64,000 nucleotides of DNA from Ursus arctos (GCF_023065955.2 NW_026622786.1:54531438-54595437); one strand, 5' to 3'; positions 11,691 through 23,468 are shown, numbered from the stretch's first letter. Made by a program: numbers and translations. Notes: generated by a model from the sequence alone, not told the origin.

Positions 11691-12029
11691 AGATCTGGAA
11701 AATTGAGAAGGAGGAGAATGAACTTCAGGCAGAGAGCGCACAATTAACAAATTCTGGGGCAAAGGGGATGCATTTGAAGGAAGTAAGGAATCTACTTTAA
11801 CCTAGCTAACAGGAAGACTTATCAGGAAGTATTCCTTGTTGTATGTAAAAGAAAGGCAAAATCATAACCTAGGTGCTATGCTTTCACAGAGCAACCTTTG
11901 TCTATATCTCAAATTGTAAAGTCTAACGGGCCAAGCGGAGATTCCTCAACTTTAGTCTGTAAACTTAGCACCCAGCAGATGCTAATTTTTTTTAATGATG
12001 GATGAATATGTGTCAGCATAAGTAAAGTC

Positions 12030-12125
12030 CCAGAGGATCATTTTGAGGATGAATTCAGATAACATAAGTAAAGTTTTTGAACAGAGTGATTGGCATGGAA
12101 CTAGTGTTTGATAAATTATTAGCTC
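12030..12125 (+). mobile_element. MIR fossil, 3' part
   Basis: 'aggatgaattcagataacat', 'agagtgattggcatggaact' and 'agtgtttgataaattattag' are the forward MIR 3' half. It stands beside an oppositely oriented MIR. Confidence 0.6.
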
Positions 12126-12134
12126 TAATCTTAA

Positions 12135-12250
12135 CAATGATCCTGGTTGATAGCTATTATTATCTCCATTTTACAGATGAGAAAGTAAGACGCAGAGAGG
12201 TTAAGTAACTTGCCTAAATTACCCAGCTACTTTGACTCCATAACTAGTGT
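12135..12250 (-). mobile_element. MIR fossil, partial
   Basis: 'gatagctattattatctcca', 'ttttacagatgagaaagtaa' and 'gcagagaggttaagtaactt' followed by 'gcctaaattacccagctac' show the reverse MIR core. Confidence 0.85.
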
Positions 12251-12426
12251 GTTTTTCCCCTTTTCAAGACTTGAGTGTCATTTCCGTTGGGTACAGAAAA
12301 TATACGGACCAGAAAATACCCTTTTATTCTGTTCCACTAAGAGTCATTGTGAGGCAAATCCTTGGAAATGTTCAGAGATAGTACAGAATATAAATGAAAG
12401 TAGAATTAGGTTATTGCTTTTGCTAG

Positions 12427-12660
12427 ACAACATGATATTGTGGTTAAGAGACTAAAATCTGGTATTGGACAGATTTAGGTGAGAGTTCCAGCTGCTTCAC
12501 TTAATGAGCTATGTGACCTTCAGCAAGTTACTTAACTTCTCTGTCTCACAATTCTCCTCTATAAAATGGAGATTAGAATCAACACCTCTCTCATAAGACA
12601 AAATAAAGTGATGCATTTACCTGGTTAGTACAGTGCCTAGCACATGGCAAACAGTCCACA
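12427..12660 (+). mobile_element. MIR fossil, near full length
   Basis: Starts 'catgatattgtggttaagag' and passes through 'gctatgtgaccttcagcaag', 'ttacttaacttctctgtctc' and 'agtacagtgcctagcacatg'. This is one of the best preserved MIRs in the window. Confidence 0.9.
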
Positions 12661-13729
12661 GCACACCCACATATATCCCATTTTGGTTATAAAGAATTGG
12701 CTTTATAATTGGATTTGTTTCTTTGGGTCTTGCTTGATAACAATTAAATTGGCATCATGGAAGCTGTAAGAAGTCAGTTTTGAAGTGGGCACTCCATTAA
12801 GACAAATGGCTTGGAGGGGATGCTCCCACTTCCCTTGATGCTATATTGTTTTGGTCTGTCTAGCTGGAGAGCAAACCAAACAGCAGTGTATTGATTTACG
12901 GTATAAAGACGCTACCTTTACAAGATGAAGGGCTAGAAACTTTATTTTCTTTTAATGAAAGTTCAGCTTCTGTAGACCACAGCCAAGTCGGCTAGGGGGA
13001 ACAAAGAAGAATGTGGGTTTTTTTTTTTTTTTCCCACCTACAGATTTGATTGCTTTTAATCTCATGGGAGAACAGCGTCAGGAGGTATTATTAAAGCATT
13101 AGCCCAGTAACCTCTTCAAAAGATAGTGACCAATGTAAGCTTATGACCTCAAACTGATTTTTAAAATACACTAAATGATACCAAAAAGTGGCATAAATCT
13201 GTCTTGTACAAGGATTGGCAATTCCCAAGTTAGCTGAGGAAAATTCATTTCGTTTGTTATTTATTTTATAGAAATTCATACCATACTACACTCTACTTAC
13301 AGTAATTGGTATTTTGGGTAGATATCAGTTTGTTAATAAAGTCTCAAATAGTGTTATTTTCTTCAGTTGCAGCTTTTTATCCTGGAGAATGTTTTAGGTA
13401 TTTACCTATATTCTAGAAAAATAGTAAGAATATAGATACAAATAGTGATGAAAAAATAATTCTTTGGTTTTGAAGGATTATATAATTTCTCCTATTAACT
13501 TAAAATAGAATTCAGGAATGTAGAAATCCATTTTTAACAACTTTTAATACTCAACAGTTAATGTTTAACATTTTATAGCATAGTATACTTGCTCTGGATA
13601 GTTAACATGCATAAATATTAAAACTCACTGATAGTATGTTTTAACACAATTTACACTTGAGATTTGAAAAAATGGTTAAAACTAATAGTGAAATATTAAG
13701 TTCCATGTTAAATTTTGGGTTCCACATTA

Positions 13730-13766
<37 letters not shown>

Positions 13767-14280
13767 GGTCTTTTAAATGAACTGTTTTGAAATTAGATTT
13801 TAGATTTCATTTTTAACGAAAATACAGAAATACTAAATAATATGTATTTTGTTCAAACAGATAATAGCATTGTAAAATCAAGACATAAGAAAAACTGGAA
13901 GATAGAAGAGCTTTTGTGTATTATGGCTAGAGGTTTCAGACAAAACTAAGCATCAAAATATTAGAACACACTAACAGAACCCCATTGTCACTAAAACTAA
14001 TTAGTGTTCTGCTGTTTAATGCAAAAGCCTACATGCTGTCTTGACCTTTTTACACGTCGTGTCTAAGGTTGTGCCATAAAACAGAGGGAAGCACAGAATG
14101 CCTCCAGATAGCCTCAGAGGTTTTCTTTTTTAAGTAGTTCAATTGATTGTAACAATGCAGGCTGTGTATAGGACTTATTTAAAGGTGCTGTTTATTAGAT
14201 CTTGATTACAAGGAGCCAGTGAATTAAAGTAATGTCATGCTAGGGAACAGTTTCCAGGGCAGAATGACTGCCATTTCTTT
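12661..14280. other. AT-rich unique sequence
   Basis: No gene recognised. It contains a T-run at 13017-13032, and an (AT)n run followed by poly(T) at about 13730-13766. No repeat family is visible. Confidence 0.45.
13730..13766. repeat. (AT)n microsatellite with poly(T)
   Basis: About ten AT units followed by about 14 T. Simple repeat, likely length-polymorphic. Confidence 0.9.
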
Positions 14281-14315
14281 TTAATGTGATGCTGCATGGT
14301 TTAAAATACACTTAC

Positions 14316-14389
14316 CATAGAACGCATGACTTTGAAAGTTAGCTCTCAGTAAACCCACACGACAGGCAGAATGCAGAGCTGCGGATTCT
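14316..14389 (-). other. Candidate internal exon, minus strand, 74 bp
   Basis: On the minus strand a pyrimidine-rich acceptor (TTATACCTTCTTCAG) precedes 74 bases that end CTATG before a strong donor, GTAAGTGTA. One of three frames is open across the whole exon (phase 1 at both ends). It reads about 24 codons beginning ESAALHSACR and ending SHAFY, and it lies inside a longer open frame at 14281-14592. I do not recognise the peptide. Such acceptor-donor pairs also arise by chance in 64 kb, so this is a candidate only. No repeat overlaps it. Confidence 0.3.
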
Positions 14390-14729
14390 CTGAAGAAGGT
14401 ATAATAAAGCAAGATTTTCATGGTGCAACAATGCAATGCTAAGAAACAGTTATTGAAGAAGATAACCCAGCAGGATAGTAACTTGCAAACACATAAGGGT
14501 CTTTCATTTGAAAATCCCCAGGCAGTTTGGAGGCTGTGACTCATGAGCATCCCTGCAAAGCAGATGTGGTTTGGTAGTTTAGCAAGTGTCATTTTCCTCT
14601 GTTTTGGGTCTGACTCAAAGTGTTTTCAGAGATTTGTCAAAGGAGAGAAAGAAATGCAGAACTTTCTGTGACTCTACAAGGCTTCCACAGTGGAGTCCAC
14701 ACTCCTTAAAGCAGCTCACAAAGTTTAAG

Positions 14730-15000
14730 AAGCTCACGTATCACAGTGGTTAAGCACAAATTTCCTGGGGTCTGATAGATCAGGGGTGTGTTCAGACCTT
14801 GCCATGAGACAGCATGAGACCCTGGGTAACATATATAACTTTTCTGAGCCTCTATTTTTGCATCTATAAAATATGGATGATAATAGTACCTACTTTATAG
14901 AGTCATAGGGAAGATTTATTGATGTAATGCATATAAGATGCTTAGCACGATGTATAGCATATAGCATGTATTCAATAGATGGTAGCTAATGACAACAATA
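14730..15000 (+). mobile_element. MIR fossil, full length
   Basis: 'tatcacagtggttaagcaca', 'accctgggtaacatatataa', 'tttgcatctataaaatatgg', 'atgataatagtacctacttt' and 'gcttagcacgatgtatagca' run through the whole MIR consensus. Confidence 0.9.
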
Positions 15001-15009
15001 ATGACTGTT

Positions 15010-15215
15010 ACCTACCTTTCTAGCCTTATCACCTGCCACTCTAAGTACCAAATCAGCATTCTTATTTGTAGCCATATGAATCACTTGCTTTTTCCAAAAC
15101 ATATCATGCATTTTGTAAATACTGTGGGTATGGAATACAGATTATGTGTAAGCTTCCCACATTAGAATTTGAGTTCCTTGAGGGCAGAAGTCTTGTGTCT
15201 GACACCCTTAGTCAA
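15010..15215 (+). mobile_element. L2 LINE 3' part
   Basis: 'tttgagttccttgagggcag' preceded by diverged L2 coding remnant. It directly follows a MIR, and the terminal tail is lost. Confidence 0.6.
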
Positions 15216-15317
15216 TGATGATTGCAATGAGACTTCCTCAGCGGTCCTTTGCTGGCTTCCACAGAGCAGCATATCCCACAGTGGGTTCTAAGAAACATTA
15301 ATCTCATAAAAATATTT

Positions 15318-15510
15318 TTTTAAAGATTTTATTTATTTATTTGACAGAGATAGAGACAGCCAGCGAGAGAGGGAACACAAGCAGGGAGAGTGGGAGAGGA
15401 AGAAGCAGGCTCACAGCGGAGAAGCCTGATGTGGGGCTCGATCCCATAACGCTGGGATCACGCCCTGAGCCGAAGGCAGACGCTCAACCGCTGTGCCACC
15501 CAGGTGCCCC
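15318..15510 (-). mobile_element. CAN-SINE, bear-type SINEC
   Basis: Starts with poly(T) and ATTTATTTATTT and ends 'gtgccacccaggtgcccc'. Perfect 16-bp target-site duplication tctcataaaaatattt at 15302-15317 and 15511-15526. The 70-codon frame at 15341-15553 is SINE read-through. Confidence 0.95.
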
Positions 15511-15649
15511 TCTCATAAAAATATTTGTTAAAAAGGAGTTCTTGGTCAACTAAGGATTCCAGTGGTTGCTCAGGTCTATAGCCCACAAATTCTCTTTGAT
15601 CCTTTTTTGCTTATCCTTCCCCACCTGAACATCTCACAAAGATCTGCTA

Positions 15650-16640
15650 AGCTGTCCTTTGTGATGTTTTTGGTACCTGTCCCTCTTTGTTCTCGCTGCC
15701 ACCACTCTATTCCATTCCAAACCCTCATCACCTGACAACTACAACAGGTTAAATGGTCATTTGTGTCTCTCTTCTCCACTGCATTTGCTTACTGCTGCCA
15801 GGTAAATGTCCATCATACCATTTCCCTCAATACTTCCTATTGTCAAAAGCATGGTTTCAAATGTGTGTTTCCTACCAAAGGATGTTGGGAGTGGTTGGGG
15901 ATGCTGAGCAGATGGGACTCTGGATTCTCTACATTTGCTCCAACCAGAGAAGCTCTTGTGTATCTTTTTTATATATTGAGAATAAGATTTTGTTTTAAGA
16001 AAGGATTCTGAATCACATATAGAAATAGAAAGCCACTGGGGAAAATTGATTATTTTGGCACTCAGGACCCCCACAATCTGGTCTGAATTTTTTGTAGTAT
16101 TGTCTCATTATTCTTTTCCACAAAAGTTTGCTCAAAACTGACTAATTTAATAATTATTTTTTGGGCAGTCCTTCTTATATCTCATCTTTATGCCTTTGCT
16201 TAGGCTATTCTAGTAATGAATACTGATTCTATACCAGCCACTATACTAAGCATTTTACTGTTACAAAACATTATCTCAGATATTATTAACAACAACTCTG
16301 TGAGGTAGCTGCTAATAATTACCATTTTACTGATGAGGCTTACTGAAATTAAGTAATTTGATTAGAGCCACACACTTAATAAAAGGCAGAGCCAGGACGT
16401 AAACCCAGGCCTATCTGACTGTAAAGTCCCCTGTTTGTATATGCTGCCTTTTTGCCTGACAGCTTTCTCTTCTCCCATGTAATTACTGTTCTTTTTTCAA
16501 GTCTGTCTCTTCTAAGAAATCTTCTGTGACCTCTATATCTCATAATATTTCTCCCTTCTCTGAACTTCTCAACGCTTACTATCTAGTCCATTCATCTGAT
16601 AATTACCACATATACTGCTTGCTATATTTTTAGGGGAAAA
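15650..16640 (+). mobile_element. L2 LINE segment, broken
   Basis: L2 coding-end wording is spread over 15650-15835 ('ctgccaccactctattccat', 'aaaccctcatcacctgacaa') and 16070-16205 ('cacaatctggtctgaatttt', 'ctttatgcctttgcttaggc'). It resumes after a MIR at 16460-16640 ('caagtctgtctcttctaaga', 'atcttctgtgacctctat'). The open frames at 15753-16074 fall here. Bases 15835-16070 are the least certain part. Confidence 0.6.
16210..16450 (-). mobile_element. MIR fossil inserted in L2
   Basis: 'actatactaagcattttact', 'acaactctgtgaggtagctg', 'accattttactgatgaggct' and 'gtaaacccaggcctatctga' are reverse MIR. The flanking L2 halves are in register. Confidence 0.85.
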
Positions 16641-18818
16641 TGTTTAGTTTCTCTGAGGTCATGGAAATTTTGTACCAAATCTTCCCTCCAGGCTTCCACA
16701 ACTTTTAGACCAGTGTTTTTCCAAAGGCAAGGAATTCCAAGGTTGACATGAACATATATTGGACAAAGTGTCAAAAGACTGAATTTTAGCACTTACTAAC
16801 TGGGGATGGGAGGAGTACAATGGGATTGTGGGGTTGGAGCCCAGCATTTTCTCCCTTGAAACCTCAGATTGTTTAGTTGTTATAAAGGGGAAAGGAGATG
16901 CTCCACACTTGCCGTTTAATATTGTTTTCAGAAGCAAATAAAACCACATGTGCGAAAAAGGTTTTAAGATGCTTAAATGCTGCATACATGCTAAGTACTG
17001 TTGTAACAGTGGACATTAATATGTACAGTTAGTAGACTCAGACAAGAAAGTTCTACCGAAAGAGATGAGCTGGAGCAGAACAAGGGAAGCTCAGTAGAGC
17101 TTGACAATCATGGTCATATCAACAATCCAAAGAACATATTTTTATCAGTGCAACATCTTTATCCCTTTAACTGTCATTTAATGCAACCCTAAGCTTTCCA
17201 TGATCAGAATCAACCTCCCAGGTCAGCCAAGCCAGAGACTAACCTAAGCAAAAGATAATATTTGCAATTTATAAAAATGTGGTGACCAGAAACTGAACAT
17301 GTATTAAATTAAAGAAAGGCTACTGCACACCATGCCAAGTCTCTTTTTGTTGTCTGGAGAGTTATAACAATCCTCTCCTGGCAGTTAGTTTTAAGATCAT
17401 TAAATGATCCTCATTTGCAATATATTTGCAGAAGATTACAGCCATCTAAATTGACCCTGAAGGAAGACTTATTTCATTAATGGGCTGTCCTGTGCTAATG
17501 CATAAAGCTAGAAAAATATATCTATTAAATTCTTAATGTGTAAATGATGTTTCTGGCTTTCTTCTTAATTACAAAGCAAAATGAGCCTGAAGTGCACTAT
17601 GTCTAGGAAAAAATGATCAATTTAATCCATCTTTCAGGGGAAGAACTTTTTTAGTCGATCTCCAAATTCCAGCTGGAAAAGCTCTTCCTGGGTAGCAGCC
17701 TCTGGACTTATTGCTTCCATCACTTATTGCAGTGCTACAGCAAAATGTGCGGCCTGGCAAGCTATGGTACATTTTTCTCTGGATTCCAATGAACACAACA
17801 GAGAGGTGATTTGAGTTCTTAGAGATGTTCCCTCCTCCCTTTCACACAGTAAGCCCAGCTTCTGCTAACTTTTCCTTGAAGGATTACTCAGAGGGTTTCT
17901 GTGCTTTGGTGCAAGTGCATAACAGGAGTGAGCACAGATTTGAAAATGAATGATGTTGTGCTATTGCTAGCTTATCATATACATGCTGAATATTAATGGA
18001 GCTATAGAAAGAGATTTACTGTACATATATATCTCCAGTATATGCGCAGAATTGCCTAACTAAAATCATAATATAACGATAACTAAGGGATCTCAAGAGC
18101 AGCTCCATTTATCTACTGTAAGGTTGCTTACAGTGGCAGACAATATTTGCATGGGAAGTTTAGGGGTTTCTGCTCTTAGATAGTAGTTAGCGATGGCAGT
18201 TTGATTTCCCAGGAGCTTTAACTGGTTAATACTAGTAATTCTCTTTAGATAAAAACTCAAATACACCGAGTGTTTTCTCTCCCCAGTTTGGTGTGTTCTC
18301 CTTTGAGAAGTGGAAATTAAGCAGAACTAGTTTGTATCTGCTATGCTTTTAGGAGGAGAGCAATGGTTCCAAGCAGCAAATTAATAGTTATTGGCAGTAC
18401 AGAGATATAGCACATATACACATATTTGGTTTTGAGATGCCCTGGTTTTTAATTATGTCTTATGTGATACTTTTTAAAAATAAAAGTTGAGGTATTGGTA
18501 TTCACATCTCATTAAAGTCCAAAGGCTCACATATATCTGCCTCCTATTCCAATGCTGAATTTATTAAACACTTTCCAAAAAGGTGTTTAAAATATATAAA
18601 ATGATAAAACAATCAAAGTGGGTAGCATTTATGAATCTGAGGGTTTTTTAAAATGAAAATATCAAAATTTGAAATTCACAAAGTCTCCATCAAATTCATG
18701 ACTTTGTTCACTGTGTGTGGTGGTTTTTTTTTTTTTTTCTCTTGCACTTTTCAGTATATGCATATTATTGTGAGTTTTGGGTTGATAGATTTTGCGGTGA
18801 AAAATCAAAGAAAAGAAA
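16641..18818. other. Long repeat-free stretch, possible conserved noncoding DNA
   Basis: No family-level repeat is visible over more than 2 kb. Bases 17380-18310 are rich in TAAT-type words ('cattaatgggctgtcctg', 'gctaatgcataaagctag', 'ttcttaattacaaagc') and carry a strong acceptor-like tract, 'gtgttttctctccccag', ending at 18286. I infer possible regulatory DNA. Nothing here codes for a protein I recognise. Confidence 0.35.
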
Positions 18819-19636
18819 CACCTGTTTGAAAAGATATAATCACACTTAGGCTCATTGCAGTATTATTTACAACAGCCAAAATATGGAAGTAACCAATGTG
18901 TCCTTCTATCGATGAATAGATAAAGGAATAAATGGAATATTACTCAAACATAAAAAGAATGATGGGGTGCTTGGGTGGCTCAGTTGGTTGAGCATCCAAC
19001 TCTTGGTTTTGGCTCAGGTCATGATCTCAGGGTCCTGAGATAGAGCCCTGTGTCCGGCTCCATGCTCCATGCAGAGTCTTCTTGAAATTCTTTCCCCTTC
19101 CTTCTCCCTACCTACCTCTGCTCCTCCCCCTGCTTGTGCTCTCTTTCTAAAATCAATCAATCAGTCAATCTTTAAGAAACATAAAAAGAATGAAATTCTG
19201 CCATTTGCAACAAATGGAAGGACCTAGAGGGTATTATGCTAAGTGAAAGAAGTCAGATGGAGAAACACAGATACCGTATGATTTCACTTATATGTGGAAT
19301 CTAAAAAACAAAACAAACAAGTGAACAAAACAGAAACAGACTCACATAGACAGGAAACAAACTTTTGGTTACCAGACTGGGGAGGTATTGGGGTAAAATA
19401 GGTGAAAGGGATTAAGAAGTACAAACTCGCAGTTATAAAATAAAAAAGTCATGGGAATATATTGTACAATATGGGAAATACAGTCAATATTATTATAACT
19501 TTGTATGGTGACAGATGGTAACTAGACATCACAAGGATCATTCTGTTATGTTTATAAATGTCAAATCACTATGATGTACACCTTGAACTAATAGGATATG
19601 GTATGTCAATAATACTTCAATAAAAACAAAGAAAGA
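18819..19636 (+). mobile_element. L1 LINE 3' end, carnivore type, split by a SINE
   Basis: 5'-truncated L1. The C-terminal end of ORF2 is recognisable ('cattgcagtattatttacaa', 'gaatattactcaaacataaa', 'aggacctagagggtattatg'), followed by the 3' UTR and AATAAAAAC tail. An imperfect target-site duplication of about 18 bp (aaaatcaaagaaaagaaa, 18801-18818) recurs at 19637-19654. ORF2 is not intact, so this copy is dead. Confidence 0.9.
18963..19176 (+). mobile_element. CAN-SINE, older subfamily, inside L1
   Basis: Head 'ggggtgcttgggtggctcag', body 'ggctcaggtcatgatctcag', CT-rich tail and an AATCAATCAATC-type end. Perfect 17-bp target-site duplication aaacataaaaagaatga at 18946-18962 and 19177-19193. 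Its wording differs from the bear-type copies, so it is from an older wave. Confidence 0.95.
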
Positions 19637-19654
19637 AAATCAAGGAAAGAAAAA

Positions 19655-20501
19655 GGCAACATTCTGTCTTATAGTTTACTTTATATTTTTGTATTTTTCA
19701 TGTGAATGTGTTGCACTCATCAAAGTTGAGAAGGAACTTCCTACTCAAATAAATTAGCACATACCTCTGATTTACAATGGAATGATGCCAAAATCAAATG
19801 TGGTCAGCAGGCCTTTGTGGATTCTCTAGTATGTTCTTAGCATAGTGATACAGAAAAGAAACCTTTTGAAAGAGGAGAAAAAAAGAAAGAAAATGAAAAA
19901 ATTTTCATCTTGTGGACATTTTATAAGTTGAAAAATTTTGCATTATGAGTTTTTTTAGAATGATGAATAAAATGTTTAAGAGAAAGTGCTCATATATTGC
20001 TACTTGGCTTTTACTCCACCAAAATGATTTCTGAAAACTGTGCAGAGGAAGGATTTTTATGTTAAACCATCTACACTATCAGATCATTATATGCCTATAC
20101 ACTGAGGACAAGCAGGAGAATATAACTCTGATGAAAGACTAAGACACTTCTCTTCCAGGGCTGTTGCCAAGAACAAGAATAAAACCACCTTAAGAAATAG
20201 TATTCATAACTGAAGATCTTGGAATAGCCAGAAGTATGAGGTGCTGTCTGATTATGGTGCCTCTGATCTGGTTATAAAGCACCAGCACGTTGGGAAAGTA
20301 ATTTTATTTAGGAATTTTAATCCTCAGAATCAAATTCAACAGATTTTCTCAGGGACACAGTTTTAGCCTGTAGTCCCCTAGGCGGGCTCCTTGGCTATTT
20401 TACTATACCTTTGGGGAAAGTCATTCCTTCTACCTCGGTTTTGTAAAGATCTTTTTTTTTTTTTTTTCTTTAACTGAAGTAATTCCCAAGTATAGTTAAC
20501 A
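19655..20501. other. Unique AT-rich sequence
   Basis: No gene or repeat family recognised. A T-run lies at 20452-20468 just before the MER5A copy. Confidence 0.45.
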
Positions 20502-20717
20502 TAGTGGTTCTCACACAGGGGACTTTTGCCTTTCAGGGGATGTTTGCAGTGTGTGGAGACATCTTTGATTGTCAGGAGGAGGGGAATGCTACTGATATCT
20601 GGTGACTAGAAGCCAGGGACTTTACTTAACATCCTTCAATGCACAGAACAACCCCTCCACCTCCCCGCAAAGAAGTACCCAGCCCAAAATTTCAATAGTT
20701 CTGAGGTTGAGAATGGG
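20502..20717 (-). mobile_element. MER5A (hAT-Charlie MITE)
   Basis: Starts 'tagtggttctcacacagggg' and ends 'tctgaggttgagaatggg', with 'gtgtggagacatctttgatt' and 'catccttcaatgcacagaac' between. This is the whole MER5A consensus in reverse with recognisable terminal inverted repeats. Confidence 0.9.
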
Positions 20718-20739
20718 TGAGTTAATGTAACGCTGGTTG

Positions 20740-21115
20740 TTACAATATACAAATGTTAAAATACAGTAGTTTACCACAGTAGATGCTTATTTTTTGCTTA
20801 TATAATAAGTCAAAATGTATCTCCCTGATCACTGATCAGTTTTCCTCCAAGCAGGGATTTAGAGACGCTAGCTCCTTCCGACTTGTGGCTCTGCATCAAT
20901 AACACGTGGTTTCTAAAGGTGCTTGGGGAGAGTGCATGAACAATTGCGCTTGGGACATTTGTATGGACTGAACTTATGCCCGCATTCATTTGACCTGGAC
21001 TTAGTCACAGGGTTACACTTAACCGCAGGAAAAGCTAGAAATTATGTGTTTAGCTATGTACCGAAGAGGAAGAAGAAATGGGTTTAATGAATAGCTAGCC
21101 ATTCTCTGCCATACT
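20740..21115. mobile_element. Ancient interspersed repeat, family unassigned
   Basis: 'gtagatgcttattttttgct', 'ccttccgacttgtggctctg', 'aaccgcaggaaaagctagaa' and 'tagctatgtaccgaagagga' match a common mammalian repeat that I cannot name (L1M or LTR class). A related but diverged segment may lie at 45945-46205. Confidence 0.5.
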
Positions 21116-21304
21116 CCATATTTGTCTCAACTAAATATAAATTTCCATTCAAAAGAATACCCATCCTATCATTTTTCAGGCCATTTCAAAACTATGGTTC
21201 AGTTTTTAAAATTCCCTGTCCAATTTGATGTCATTTGTGTTTTTGGTAGCATGTTACAGCTTTTAAAGCATTTTTACTTACATTACCTTTCCTGAGCTTC
21301 ATGA

Positions 21305-21620
21305 GAATTATTGAGCATTTACTCTGTGCTCAAGAGTTTACCTACACTATCTTGTTTAATTCCTATGATAATCTAATGTCATAAATATTATCCTTGTTTT
21401 GCATGAAAAAAAATGAGGCCTTAAAGAAGTTAAGAAACATCAGAAATGCCAAAGCCTGTGTTTCTGTTTTCTCCTATAAGGTAGTCATTAGGTGTCAGTA
21501 CCCTTTTTCAGCTAAGGAACTCGTATCTCGGACACTTACCCAGGGTCACACAACTATAAAGTGGCAAAGCCAGGATGTGAATTCCTCTCTTTCCATTCTC
21601 AGTCCTATGCTCTTTCCCTA
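21305..21620 (-). mobile_element. MIR fossil with internal insertion
   Basis: 'tattgagcatttactctgtg' and 'tgaggccttaaagaagttaa' are separated by about 80 unrelated bases from 'ccagggtcacacaactataa' and 'agtggcaaagccaggatgtg'. All are reverse MIR. Confidence 0.8.
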
Positions 21621-21769
21621 ATTATACCTTTGCAAATGTATTTAATTTCACCAACCAAGCCAGTAAATAAAGCATTACATTTTCTCCTGTAGGAACCAGT
21701 CTTTCTAGAGCTCCATTCAGTATATTCCCTCAGGGCTGACAATAACCCATGAATAATAGTTATTTAAGC

Positions 21770-22005
21770 TTGGGACACACTTTATAGTGCTGACATCAGA
21801 AAAACCTGGGTCCAAATCTTCACTTGAATGCTTATTAGTTGGATGGTATTGAAGTCATGTAGCCTCTCTGAGCCTCAGTTTCCTTATCTGCAAGATGGAG
21901 ATAAATGCCCATCTCTCAGAATGACTGAGGATGAAATGAGACATATGTATAACGTAATCCACACAGTATCTGCTTGATATGTACAAGTGCTCAAGAATGT
22001 TAACT
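21770..22005 (+). mobile_element. MIR fossil
   Basis: 'catgtagcctctctgagcct', 'cagtttccttatctgcaaga' and 'gatgaaatgagacatatgta' are forward MIR. Confidence 0.85.
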
Positions 22006-22075
22006 CCTTTCTCCCCTTCTTCACCCACTGTAGTGGACATTTGTGAGTTTCTAGTCTCACACCATTCCTTTTTTT

Positions 22076-22259
22076 GTTTTTTAAAGATTTTATTTATTTA
22101 TATGAGAGAGCGCACATGAGCAGGGGGAGGGGCAGAGGGAGAAGCAGAAGCAGACTCCTTGCTGAGCAGCAAGCCTGATGCAGGGCTGGATCCCAGGACC
22201 CTGGGATCACAACTTGAGCCAAAGACAGACACCCAACCGACTGAGCCACCCAGGCACCC
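22076..22259 (-). mobile_element. CAN-SINE
   Basis: Poly(T), 'aaagattttatttatttata', body, and 'ctgagccacccaggcacccc' at the head. The flanking duplication cacaccattcctttttt (22058 on) recurs at 22260 with one mismatch. It faces the plus-strand SINE at 22452 head to head. Confidence 0.93.
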
Positions 22260-22451
22260 CACATCATTCCTTTTTTCGATAAGGACATTACATCTTCCCC
22301 ATTGTATATAGTGTTGATGAGGATGAAAATCAAAGTTCCCTTTTCTCTTTTAGCCAAGGCGTGTGCCCATGAGCTCTTTCTTCTAGGACTCTGAATCTTA
22401 AGCAGAGTGATACAAGGATGGGAAAAAATGGTTAATGTGCACTCATTTGAG

Positions 22452-22645
22452 GGGCGCCTGAGTGGCTCAGTCATTGGGCGTCTGCCTTCGGCTCAGGGCG
22501 TGATCCCAGAGTTCTGGGATCGAGCCCCACGTCAGGCTCTTCCACTGGGAGCCTGCTTCTTCCTCTCCTACTCCCCCTGCTTGTGTTCCCTCTCTCGCTG
22601 GCTGTCCCTCTCTCTGTTAAATAAATAAATAAAATCTGAAAAAAA
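22452..22645 (+). mobile_element. CAN-SINE, bear-type SINEC
   Basis: Full element from 'gggcgcctgagtggctcag' to poly(A). An 18-bp target-site duplication (aatgtgcactcatttgag, 22434-22451) recurs at 22646-22663 with one mismatch. Confidence 0.95.
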
Positions 22646-22663
22646 AATGTGCCCTCATTTGAG

Positions 22664-23452
22664 AGGTAGGTTATTACAGAGACTCTTGAAGCTGCCTGTC
22701 CTTTTCTTCAATCACCCAGTAGATCTCTAAGCTGCCATATATTTCCAATGTATTCTCTTTCCGCTTTAGTTAATCAAAATGAATTTCTTTTGCTTGCAAC
22801 CAAGGAACCCAACTTACCCATTTGTACAGTGATTAAATTTTTTAAATTTGTGACAACAATGTCAAAAGGCACTAATTGCAAAAGCCTGATAAAGACAAGA
22901 TCTATTACAGCTGTAATTTTTTCCGCAGTATAATGGACCTGTTTAGGAGGACATTAAATTAGTGCAATTGAATTGTTTTTAAACCATAATCTTGCAGAAA
23001 TTGATAGATAGATTTTTGATGATCATTCATTAATATTTATCCAAGTATGACTTTCCAGGACCTGTGCTAATTGATTAATGCAAAGAAAACAGACTCGTTC
23101 CCTGACCTTAAGGAATTTCTAGTTGTAGTAGTCAGGCTCTACCAGATGCAGTTTTCTCCAGAATTAAGGCAGATAAACCTCACCTGTTTTATTGGACCTA
23201 AATTTGTTGGTCCTGAAATTATATGGTTTGTCAATCTTTCCCCCCAAAATTAATCCAAAAATTGATCCTGGGCAACCATCTTGGAGATATGAAGTGTTTT
23301 TGCCTGCATAGAATTTTCAAGTCTAAGAGTCACCTAACAATGCTTCCTTAATTGTCAAGCAAGCCAATGCTTTGGAGGGCCTAGTAGGAAAGAATTGATG
23401 GGACTCAGGGAGGTATTTTACAGTAAAACTCCCCTCGGAGGCTCTGTTTTCA
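22664..23452. other. Unique sequence, nothing recognised
   Basis: AT-rich DNA without a repeat family or a supportable exon. Short open frames at 22748-22933 and 23071-23253 have no recognisable features. Confidence 0.4.
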
Positions 23453-23468
23453 AACCTCACAGACTTTA

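Noticed and set aside
11314..11762. Three overlapping minus frames of 73-88 codons
   Set aside because: All read the antisense of a CAN-SINE and its L2 flank; the same peptides recur at other SINEs.
20830..21060. Possible conserved noncoding element
   Set aside because: Initially looked like a CNE, but the wording matches a common, though unnamed, interspersed repeat.
22094..22474. 126-codon minus frame
   Set aside because: Read-through of one CAN-SINE and into the head of the next.
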